The position numbers and the translations under genes were made by a program. From Candidatus Kapaibacterium sp. (GTDB lineage: Bacteria; Bacteroidota; Ignavibacteria; Kapaibacteriales; UBA7675), in contig JANQRB010000018.1 in NCBI GenBank assembly GCA_028284775.1, forward strand, positions 1 through 64,000: a stretch of 64,000 bases of DNA, read 5' to 3'. Below the pieces are notes generated by a model. That model ran no database searches and had not been told where the DNA came from. It worked only from the letters and a program-made list of their open reading frames with translations. Below, piece after piece: positions 36,858 through 44,363 of this stretch (position 1 is the stretch's first letter; every line of letters starts with the position of its first letter).

Positions 36858-38183
36858 TTAGATTTCCAGTCTTTCGGATTGAAGCGAACTGAATTTAGCG
36901 GCCGCGTCATTGTTGTGGCGCAGGGCCGCAAAGCGCTCAGCATTCGGATAGCTGCTGCGAAAACTAGCAGCGCTGAGGCGGACGTCTTTCGTCAGATATA
37001 CGCGACCGCCATAGCCTTGCACTATTTCATCAAGTCTGGCCAGAAAGGCGAAGAGGGTCCTGGTAATCGGAAAATCGACCGCCAACGTATAGCCTTCGGT
37101 AGGAAAGGACAGCAGGCCCGGCTGCTCACTGCCAAAGAGTTTCAGGACCGTGAGGAAGGGCAATTCGCTGCTGCCGCCGATCGTCCTGATGATCGTCGCC
37201 AGTCCCTCCGAACCCGCCGACCGAGGCAGGACGAACTGATATTGGGTAAAGCCGCGTCGACCATAAATCCGATTCCAGCCGATGATCGCATCCAGCGGAA
37301 AGAAAAAGTCATCGTAGCGTTGCAGCGATGTACCAGTCTTGGATTTGTTCCGGTAATAGTACAGGCTGTTAAAAGCGCGTACACTCAGCCTGTTGAGCGC
37401 AAAATTCGGAAAGGTAATGGGCGTGTTGATGGTTCGCGGCGCCGATAAGCAAAGTGCTTGATCAGCATTAACGTGGGAGAGTTCAGCCGGTCCGGCATGC
37501 TCGCCCAACATCAATATTGAACGGCCGAAGTCACGTCCCTGCGCCAGACAGTCGAGCCAGGCGACCGAATAAGTCCAGGAGGAGCTGTCTTCGAAATGCG
37601 CCAGAATTTCGTCCAGATTGCGGCCGGGCCGCAGCTCCTGGCGAATGTAAGCCGTTTCGATCGGGCGCATTTGCAGCTTCGCGCGCAAGATAAGGCCCGT
37701 TAGACCCATGCCCCCGCAGGTGCTCCAGAAGAGCTCGGCATCCTGTTCCGGCGAACAGTGCCGGATATCGCCGTTGGCGAGCATAAGATCGAGGGCCGGA
37801 ACATGGCTGGAAATGCTGCCCTCGCTGTGGTGATTTTTACCGTGAATATCCGAGGCAATGGCGCCGCCGACCGTAACGAATCGTGTGCCGGGTACGACGG
37901 GCGGAAACCAGCCCCGTGGAACAAAAACATCGAGCAGGTCGGCGATGCTGACCCCGGATTGACAATGCAACAGGCCCGTTCTGTCGTCAAAATGCAGCAG
38001 ACGGTTCCATTGCCCCGTGGCAATTACCTCGCGTTGCAGCGAAGAATCACCGTAAGAGCGTCCCAATCCGCGTGCAATGCAGGCAGACGTTTCGCGCAGA
38101 ATCCCGCGCAGCTCATCTTCGCTGCGAAAGCTGTGGATGCGTGCGTCGATGACAGGGAAATTGCCCCAACCCGATAGTTTCAT
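36858..38183 (-). CDS. DprE1-like FAD-dependent oxidase
   Basis: 441 residues from ATG 38183. The FAD motifs ARGLGRSYGDSSL and VGGAIASDIHGKNHHSEGS are those of decaprenyl-phosphoryl-ribose 2'-oxidase. The enzyme oxidises the 2'-OH of polyprenyl-phosphoryl ribose as the first half of epimerisation to arabinose. Near the C-terminus, VLKLFGSEQPGLLSFPTEG is followed by YTLAVDFPIT. In the mycobacterial protein the matching stretch has the Cys targeted by benzothiazinones, and here that position appears to be Ala. The gene starts 7 bp after the UbiA-type gene ends. Confidence 0.85.
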   Translation of the reverse strand: MKLSGWGNFPVIDARIHSFRSEDELRGILRETSACIARGLGRSYGDSSLQREVIATGQWNRLLHFDDRTGLLHCQSGVSIADLLDVFVPRGWFPPVVPGTRFVTVGGAIASDIHGKNHHSEGSISSHVPALDLMLANGDIRHCSPEQDAELFWSTCGGMGLTGLILRAKLQMRPIETAYIRQELRPGRNLDEILAHFEDSSSWTYSVAWLDCLAQGRDFGRSILMLGEHAGPAELSHVNADQALCLSAPRTINTPITFPNFALNRLSVRAFNSLYYYRNKSKTGTSLQRYDDFFFPLDAIIGWNRIYGRRGFTQYQFVLPRSAGSEGLATIIRTIGGSSELPFLTVLKLFGSEQPGLLSFPTEGYTLAVDFPITRTLFAFLARLDEIVQGYGGRVYLTKDVRLSAASFRSSYPNAERFAALRHNNDAAAKFSSLQSERLEI

Positions 38184-38190
38184 ACCCTGC

Positions 38191-39063
38191 TCAGGGGGTG
38201 TAATAAAGGATCCACACAAACGAGATCAGCCACCCTACGATCGTGGCTTGCAGGAAAAAATCATGGAGCAGGATGCGCGTCGGACTTCCGCTGTCATTCT
38301 CCACGAGTGTAATCTGTAAATATCGCATTATTCCGACGATTACGAAAACAGCGGTCATATAGAGATTGTCGGTCTGAACACGCTGAGTTACCTCGGGCGA
38401 CACGGTGTACATCAGATAGGCCACGATCAGTATGGCCGCCATTATCACCATCGATGCATTCAGAAACTCGGCGTTGTAGCCGTCGACGGCCTTGCGCATT
38501 TTGTTGCCGGAGTTCACAAAGAGCATCACATCGTCGCGGCGTTTGGCGAGCGCTACGAATAAGGCGCCGAGAAAGGTCATCAGGATAATCCACTTGGACA
38601 GGTCGATGCCCGTCACCTGCGAGCCGATGAGCAGGCGCAAGACGAAACCCAGCGCGATAATGCTGACGTCGACGATAGGAATGTGCTTGAGCTTCAGGCT
38701 GTACAACAGGTTCATGATCAGGTATGCCGTCATCACAGGCAGAGCTTCCGGCAGCAACCAGAAGCAGATACCCAGGCCCGCCGCCGCGCAGCAAAACATC
38801 AGGAACAGCGACGACTTTAGTGTCACTTCGCCTGCCGCCAGCGGCCGCCGGCGTTTCACAGGGTGCAGGCGATCGCTTTCGATGTCGCGCAGGTCATTGA
38901 AAATGTAGACGGCGCTCGCAAGGAGGGAAAACAATGCCGCCGCAAGGGCGACGCGGCCAAGCAAGAGGCTGTCGCTTATCTGCAGGCCGAAGAAGAGGGG
39001 GAAGAAGATGAAGAGATTCTTAAGATACTGGTGCGGGCGCAGAAGCCTGATATACGCATTCAA
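38191..39063 (-). CDS. UbiA-type polyprenyl-phosphate phosphoribosyltransferase
   Basis: A 290-residue membrane protein of the UbiA superfamily with about eight membrane segments. It starts YIRLLRPHQYLKNLFIFFPL. The first Asp-rich motif is NDLRDIESDRLHPVKRRRP, the form found in decaprenyl-phosphate phosphoribosyltransferases (Rv3806c type) rather than in quinone prenyltransferases. A second motif region contains AKRRDDVMLF. The reaction would be transfer of phosphoribose from PRPP to a polyprenyl phosphate. With DprE1- and DprE2-like genes immediately downstream, it makes up the core of polyprenyl-phosphoryl-D-arabinose synthesis. The 5-phosphate phosphatase expected between steps is not in this window. 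Confidence 0.85.
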   Translation of the reverse strand: MNAYIRLLRPHQYLKNLFIFFPLFFGLQISDSLLLGRVALAAALFSLLASAVYIFNDLRDIESDRLHPVKRRRPLAAGEVTLKSSLFLMFCCAAAGLGICFWLLPEALPVMTAYLIMNLLYSLKLKHIPIVDVSIIALGFVLRLLIGSQVTGIDLSKWIILMTFLGALFVALAKRRDDVMLFVNSGNKMRKAVDGYNAEFLNASMVIMAAILIVAYLMYTVSPEVTQRVQTDNLYMTAVFVIVGIMRYLQITLVENDSGSPTRILLHDFFLQATIVGWLISFVWILYYTP

Positions 39064-39160
39064 AGAAACAGATCCTTATTCGTGATACAGGTGAGGCTCC
39101 GTTCGGGCGCCGTGTCCACACTCAAGATACGGAGAGTCGGCGAATCACGAAAGACAGGTA

Positions 39161-41122
39161 TCAGCGGCGTCCGCTGCGCACGAGCGAATGAATCGTCGCT
39201 TCCAGCTCCGTAAGGTTGAATGGTTTCGTGAGGTAAACGTCGCAACCGGCGTTGTAGGCCTGACGGCGATCTTTCTCAAGCGTATGCGCCGTGATAACTA
39301 TAACCGGGATGATTGCCGTCTCCGGTCTCTCTTTCAAGGCCTGGGTGAGCTGCAGGCCGTTTTCCGAGCCGTTCAGGTAGATGTCCATAAGAATCACGTC
39401 GACGGAATGATCCCGAAGCACCACACGCGCCTGATCGGCGCTGTCCGCAAGGTAGACAGTAAAAGTCGGGCCCAGCTTCTTCTGAATAAGACGCTGGGTG
39501 ATACGGTCGTCTTCCACCACAAGAACAGCCACTTTTTCGGTCCCCGGCGCTTGGTGCGGGGGCTGCTCAACCGTCGGTAGCCGCGCCGGCAGGGCGGCTG
39601 TGCCGGTCGTCGCCGTCGGCTCCTGCTTGGTAATGGGAAAGGAGAAGGCGAAGGTGGTGCCGCTCTCGGGGCGGCTTTTGACAGTGATACTGCCGTTACT
39701 GTGTTCCACGAAACGCTTCGTCAGCGCCAGGCCCAGCCCGACGCCTTCGGTCGTGCTGTTGCCCTGATCGGGAAATCGCGAAAACTCATCGAAAATATGC
39801 GGCAGATAATCGCGGGTGATACCCACGCCCGTATCGCGAATCGTAATTGACAGACGATCATCGTCTACTTTGCTGGCTATGACTTCGATCGCGCCTTCCT
39901 TGGTGAACTTAATTGCGTTGTCAAGTACATAGCTCAAAGCAGAACGGATGGCATAGGGATCGGCAAAGATCGTGGCTTTGTCCGTATTGATCTCGCTTTT
40001 GAAGGTCAGCTTCTTTTTGCGCGCATCGTCGGCATGCGTTTCAAGACACTCTTTGATAATGTCATCGATTGTAATAATCCGCGGACGAATGGGAAACTCG
40101 TTGACATGGAAACGGGAGAGGTCGACAATTTTCTTGAGGATTTCCAGCAGGCGACGGCTGGCCTCGCGGATATTAGTGAAGTACTGGCGATACCTGGCAT
40201 CGATATCTTTGCCAAAGTGCTCTTCCACCAGGTTGGTATAGCCAAGGATTATGTGCAGCGGTTCGCGAATTTCCTGGTTGAGATTTGAGAGAGAGGTCTT
40301 TTTGAGACGCTCGGCCTTTTCGGCGGCATCCCGCCATTCCAGTTGCAGCTTCTCATTCTCTACTTTAGCGCTCGCGTCGTGGAATGCCAGCACGACGCCG
40401 TCTGTGTCGCCATTTTCATCAAGGATATGGGCTGCCGAATCATCGATCGGCAGCTCGCCGCCATTGCGTTGTACGAGCAGTGCCTGGCGTTCGAGGCGCA
40501 CAAGAGAGCCTTCGCGCAGAGCGCGCAACACCGGATTATCCATCACACGACGTGTCTGCTGATCGATGATGCGAAATATTTCCGGCAAACCACGGCCTAC
40601 CGCTTCCGGATTGCGCCAGCCTGTCAGCGACTCGGCCGCCGGATTCATGTACGTGACCTCGCCATCCGTATTCGTCGTGATGACTGCCTCGCCCATGTTG
40701 TGAATAGTGGAGCTGAGCTTATGATTGGCGCGTCGCAGCCGCCGATCGTGACGATGTTTATGCAAGGCCAGCTCGATCGCTGTATACAATTCCTTGGCTT
40801 GAAATGGCTTTAAAATGTAGCCGTAGGGCTCTGTCAGTTTGGCGCGTTGTACCGTGTCCTTGTCGGCATGTGCCGTCAGATAGATAATGGGGATGTCCAT
40901 TTCTCGGCGGATCGCGGCGGCGGCATCGACACCGTCAAGGTCGTTTTTTAAGACGATGTCCATCAAGACGAGGTCGGGCTTTAACTCGCTCGCCTTGCGG
41001 ATTGCCTCTTCGCCGGTAGTCGCGACAGTCGGGACGTTGTAACCGTCACGGCGCAGCCGATTGCGTATGTTGAGAGCCACGACGCTTTCATCTTCCACTA
41101 CCAGAATCTGTTCCTGTGCCAT
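39161..41122 (-). CDS. Hybrid kinase with Gln in place of the phospho-accepting His
   Basis: A 653-residue protein: REC (residues ~5-120, Asp55 in LVLMDIVLKND), PAS (~135-255), HisKA-like (~275-340), HATPase (~385-500) and a second REC (~532-650, Asp580 in VILMDIYLNG). The H-box reads SNLNQEIREPLHIILGY. The residue that should be His is Gln283, codon CAG at 40274-40276. The ATP site looks intact (N-box LDNAIKF, RDTGVGI, VGLGLALTKRF). It probably cannot autophosphorylate in the usual way. Phosphoryl groups could instead reach its two receivers from the HisKA_2 kinase encoded 8 bp upstream in the same operon. No HPt domain was seen. Confidence 0.85.
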   Translation of the reverse strand: MAQEQILVVEDESVVALNIRNRLRRDGYNVPTVATTGEEAIRKASELKPDLVLMDIVLKNDLDGVDAAAAIRREMDIPIIYLTAHADKDTVQRAKLTEPYGYILKPFQAKELYTAIELALHKHRHDRRLRRANHKLSSTIHNMGEAVITTNTDGEVTYMNPAAESLTGWRNPEAVGRGLPEIFRIIDQQTRRVMDNPVLRALREGSLVRLERQALLVQRNGGELPIDDSAAHILDENGDTDGVVLAFHDASAKVENEKLQLEWRDAAEKAERLKKTSLSNLNQEIREPLHIILGYTNLVEEHFGKDIDARYRQYFTNIREASRRLLEILKKIVDLSRFHVNEFPIRPRIITIDDIIKECLETHADDARKKKLTFKSEINTDKATIFADPYAIRSALSYVLDNAIKFTKEGAIEVIASKVDDDRLSITIRDTGVGITRDYLPHIFDEFSRFPDQGNSTTEGVGLGLALTKRFVEHSNGSITVKSRPESGTTFAFSFPITKQEPTATTGTAALPARLPTVEQPPHQAPGTEKVAVLVVEDDRITQRLIQKKLGPTFTVYLADSADQARVVLRDHSVDVILMDIYLNGSENGLQLTQALKERPETAIIPVIVITAHTLEKDRRQAYNAGCDVYLTKPFNLTELEATIHSLVRSGRR

Positions 41123-41130
41123 CTATCGTC

Positions 41131-42366
41131 TTATTGTGGATTTGTGGGTTGAAAAAAAGAAACCTGAAATGAGGTTCCGTCGGTGGTATCGATCGTCAGA
41201 CTGCCATCTAGCTGTTTAACCAGGTTCTTGACAAGTTCCAGACCCAGCGTCGGCTTCGTCTTTTGCCGGCTCCCTGCAGTCATACCAACGCCGTTGTCGG
41301 CAATCCTGAGTGTCAGTCGGCCATCGCTCTTATTCTCTACGGCGCTGATATGAATGCGGCCGGGGCGGTCATCGCGAAAAGCATGCTGTAAAGCATTCGT
41401 GACCAGCTCGTTAATTATTAAACAGCAAGGTATCGCCGCATCGAATCCCAGGTTCACGTCCTTGACATCAACCTGCAGTTCCCGCGTATCCCGGTCGACC
41501 CTGTACAGCCGCAGCAGATCCTGAAGCAAAGCATTCAGATATTCACCCAGGTCGAGCTGCGTCCCGGTGGATGACCTGTACAACTGTTCGTGGACAATGG
41601 CAATCGCACGCACGCGCTGGATGCCGATATCGAAAAGTCCTTCCAGTTCAGGGCTGCCGGCGTTTTCGCTTTGCAGGTCCAGCAGACTGCAGACCACCTG
41701 CAGGTTGTTCTTAACCCGGTGATGAATCTCTCTGACCAGCGTCATTTCCAGACGATTCTGCTCAGGGGCGCAGAGCAATTTGCGGCAGTGTTGCCACAGT
41801 CCATCGCAAAGTCGGGCCAGAGGCTGCAGATTCTTCAGCGTCCATTCATCTATCTGCCTTTGGCTTCGGGCAACCACAATCAACCTTCCGGTCCCATTCC
41901 TGCCGAACTGGAGCATCAGAGCTGCCGCAGACTCAGGTGAGACGCCTGTGCGACTGTTTTGCCTATCGAAAAGCTGCTTAAGCTGCGCCGGCCGCAAAAT
42001 GACCGGCTCCGTGTCCGACCCCAGGAGCCAGGGTAAACTGTCAGCATCAATAGAGGCTAAGAGTGTTGACGAATCCCTTTCACGGCTGTGGCTTGCGATT
42101 CGCCAGTCCGAGGCGTCGGGATGCAGGAGGCCGATCCAGGCCGCATCGAAACTATCGGCGAGTAAACGCAGGCAGCACCGCAATTCGCCCGCGACATTTT
42201 CAATGGTAAGGCTGAGTAATCGCAAGGCGATATCTGCGATCATTGCCTCGTCAGGTCCAGTGCCCGCCGCTATCGAGGAGGAGTGACGAGCCTCGATTTT
42301 GTGGTGTGCAGAGAATGCCCCCGGGGCGTCGCACTGATGTCGCTTCGATGTATCTGATACTTGCAT
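41131..42366 (-). CDS. GAF-HisKA_2 sensor histidine kinase
   Basis: About 411 residues from ATG 42366; ATG 42243 is another possible start and the frame stays open to a TTG at 42417. No strong Shine-Dalgarno decides it. Residues ~50-190 look like a GAF sensor domain (CLRLLADSFDAAWIGLLHPD). The phospho-acceptor region is EIHHRVKNNLQVVCSLLDLQ, the HisKA_2 form. The ATP-binding part has NELVTNALQHAFRDD, IADNGVGM and TLGLELVKNLVKQL. It is cytoplasmic. It precedes the Gln-type hybrid kinase by 8 bp, so they are likely co-expressed partners. Confidence 0.85.
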   Translation of the reverse strand: MQVSDTSKRHQCDAPGAFSAHHKIEARHSSSIAAGTGPDEAMIADIALRLLSLTIENVAGELRCCLRLLADSFDAAWIGLLHPDASDWRIASHSRERDSSTLLASIDADSLPWLLGSDTEPVILRPAQLKQLFDRQNSRTGVSPESAAALMLQFGRNGTGRLIVVARSQRQIDEWTLKNLQPLARLCDGLWQHCRKLLCAPEQNRLEMTLVREIHHRVKNNLQVVCSLLDLQSENAGSPELEGLFDIGIQRVRAIAIVHEQLYRSSTGTQLDLGEYLNALLQDLLRLYRVDRDTRELQVDVKDVNLGFDAAIPCCLIINELVTNALQHAFRDDRPGRIHISAVENKSDGRLTLRIADNGVGMTAGSRQKTKPTLGLELVKNLVKQLDGSLTIDTTDGTSFQVSFFQPTNPQ

Positions 42367-43188
42367 ACGTTTTACGAGGAGGCCGCGTCGCTCAATTCCT
42401 CGATAGGCCTTTGTCAATGGCGTTTGCGCGGCATTTCGTAATTATTTGCTTAACCTTGGCTGTATCGTGCACATTGTACTGCACAATACGTATATCTGAC
42501 GAATATTGCAGGATGAGCCTGTGTGCTGATTAGGTTCGCAAGCCCGTTTTGGCCTGGTCCGAGTATTGCTTAAACTGCTAGCGGTATCCCTGTGAGTCGC
42601 TACTGCCAACAAGTACAAGGTCGTGCCATTAACCTGATCGATCCTGCCTGACCAACGCCGACCTCGTGTTAGCTGATTCGCTCTACAATGAAAATTAGTC
42701 TGATGTCAAGCGACCTTATGGCTAGCACCGACGTCAGATCGAAATCAAGAATCTTAAGTTAGGCAATTTCCACCTTAAAATTGAGAGATTTTTAGCAGAG
42801 TTGTAGCAGGCCGTTAGCAAAGAAAAGGCCTCTTTCCTGCCTGGCGACACTTGAAGGCAAGGGCAGGCTACGACGACATTTCAAGGCCGTAATAACACTG
42901 CATCCGTATGTGATCGCCTCGTGTGCGGTCGCCATAATGAGTAATGACAGCGCGTGTTCAGCGGGGGCGAAGCTGTTCAGGATTTATCGATGACTCAACG
43001 TGTACCGTAACGTGTACAGTACCTCCCGTCCGCTTCCCGGTTGGTGACAATCGGCTTACCGTAAGATGCAGAGTTCCTGTCAATCGGTGGAACCCGGCTC
43101 TCCAAACAACTAACTGCCCAGCGACCGTCCGCATGGGAGCCACGTGACCGGTGAAAGCCGTATAGAGGGAATAAAGACGTCCGGAAGA
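42367..43188. other. Long intergenic region upstream of the HisKA_2 kinase
   Basis: 822 bp between cheW and the HisKA_2 kinase, both on the minus strand. The 5' extension of the kinase frame takes up the first 50 bp at most. A 12-bp near-exact direct repeat (AACGTGTACCGT then AACGTGTACAGT) lies at about 42997-43020. No gene or RNA was recognised. Confidence 0.4.
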
Positions 43189-43704
43189 TCAGAGTTCTTC
43201 CAGGGACTCTTTTTCCTGCAGTGAAAGAGTCTTTTCCAGGTCAAGCAGAATAAGGAGTCGATCTTCCAATTTGGCAACAGCCGTGATATACTCGGCGTCA
43301 ATGCCGGCGACCATCGGCGGTGGCGGTTCCGTTATATTGGAGGGGATCCGCAGCACTTCGCTTACGGCATCGACAACAAAGCCTACCGTCCGTCCCTGTA
43401 GTTCCACGACAATTATACGTGTATCCTTGGAGTAGTCGATTCGCTCCATATCCAGTTTGGTTCGCAGATCAAGGACGGGAATCACTTTTCCGCGCAGGTT
43501 GATGACTCCATCGATAAATTCCGGTGAATTGGGTACCTGCGTAATTTCCGACATCCGATTGATTTCGCGAACGGACAAAATATCGACGCCGAATTCTTCA
43601 TTGCCGATCCGAAAGCTGACCAGTTGCAGAATTTCGGAGTTGCCTTCATTGCCTTTTTGCTGTTCGTCGTGAGCGACTTCTACGGTGGCATCCACATTGC
43701 TCAT
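43189..43704 (-). CDS. cheW: Chemotaxis coupling protein CheW
   Basis: A 171-residue SH3-like coupling protein that links CheA to receptors. QLVSFRIGNEEFGVDILSVREI opens the domain. PNSPEFIDGVINLRGKVIPVLDLR is the conserved core, followed by IVVELQGRTVGFVVDAVSEVLRI. The first ~22 residues are an acidic, Gln-rich extension. It lies about 16 kb from the cheA-cheB operon and is divergent from the B12 locus. No receptor gene is adjacent. Confidence 0.95.
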   Translation of the reverse strand: MSNVDATVEVAHDEQQKGNEGNSEILQLVSFRIGNEEFGVDILSVREINRMSEITQVPNSPEFIDGVINLRGKVIPVLDLRTKLDMERIDYSKDTRIIVVELQGRTVGFVVDAVSEVLRIPSNITEPPPPMVAGIDAEYITAVAKLEDRLLILLDLEKTLSLQEKESLEEL

Positions 43705-44007
43705 TCTTCAATCCCACATGTAGTTGAACAAATCAGACTATTGTGCTAAAGTCACGGTAACCTTGCTCATCAAGTTGGCATGGCTCTGGTCACTATCATG
43801 AAAGGCGTCGGCGCTTGGAGAATTTCCACCGCCGCACCGGGCAACTGTGCAGAATGTCCCGATCGAAAGGTATTCCCGGTGCAACGAGGACGAGCAGATG
43901 TTTCCCTGCGGCGCCAGTATAGGATTTCCGCCGCTCAGATTCAACAATAAAAATTCTGCGGCATTGGAATGCAGTCGGAAAAGTTCTAATTTCGCCACGT
44001 TTCAACA
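43705..44007. other. Divergent region between cheW and the B12 riboswitch
   Basis: About 300 bp holding the cheW promoter on one strand and the promoter of the riboswitch-controlled transcript on the other. Short overlapping open frames on both strands show no recognisable sequence. Confidence 0.4.
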
Positions 44008-44195
44008 GGTGACCGGCTGCCGAACAACGAACAGCCAGTCAAAAGAGGGAAGTCGGGTGAAAATCCCGCGCGGTTGCGCCGCTGTAACGGACGACAACCC
44101 GCTCAAGCAGACTCTGCAGCCACTGCTCACAATCAGTGTGTGGGAAGGCGAGCGGGAAGATTGACTCCGAAGCCAGAAGACCTGCCTGTTGTGCT
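44008..44195 (+). ncRNA. Cobalamin (adenosylcobalamin) riboswitch
   Basis: The conserved core is visible in order. First is GAGGGAAGTCGGGTGAAAAT with the following CCCGCGCGGTTGCGCCGCTGTAACGG. Then comes the B12-box region AGCCACTGCTCACAATCAGT with GTGGGAAGG, and the closing AAGCCAGAAGACCTGCC. These are the hallmark elements of the cobalamin aptamer. It lies 170 nt upstream of the BtuG-like gene on the same strand, so B12 should turn that gene and the receptor off. The exact ends are approximate, and the expression platform in 44196-44363 was not resolved. Confidence 0.95.
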
Positions 44196-44363
44196 CATCG
44201 TTCGCTCAGGCCGCGAATGCGCCGGGGCGAGCATCTGCGCCAACGGATGAGATGAGGGATTGCCACAGCAGCATGCTTTGCCCATCCCCGTTTTTTCATT
44301 CCGGATGTCGATTACTACGTATTTCTAATCCTGCTTGTCAAAGCAAAACAGGGAGCGAGGCTT

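Noticed and set aside
36255..37448. A 397-codon plus-strand open frame
   Set aside because: It is antisense to the DprE1- and DprE2-like genes, which have clear motifs. The frame is Arg/Gln-rich and has no conserved sequence.
42944..43147. Short overlapping frames on both strands around a repeat downstream of cheW
   Set aside because: Both are short, have no ribosome binding site and owe their openness to the local repeat.
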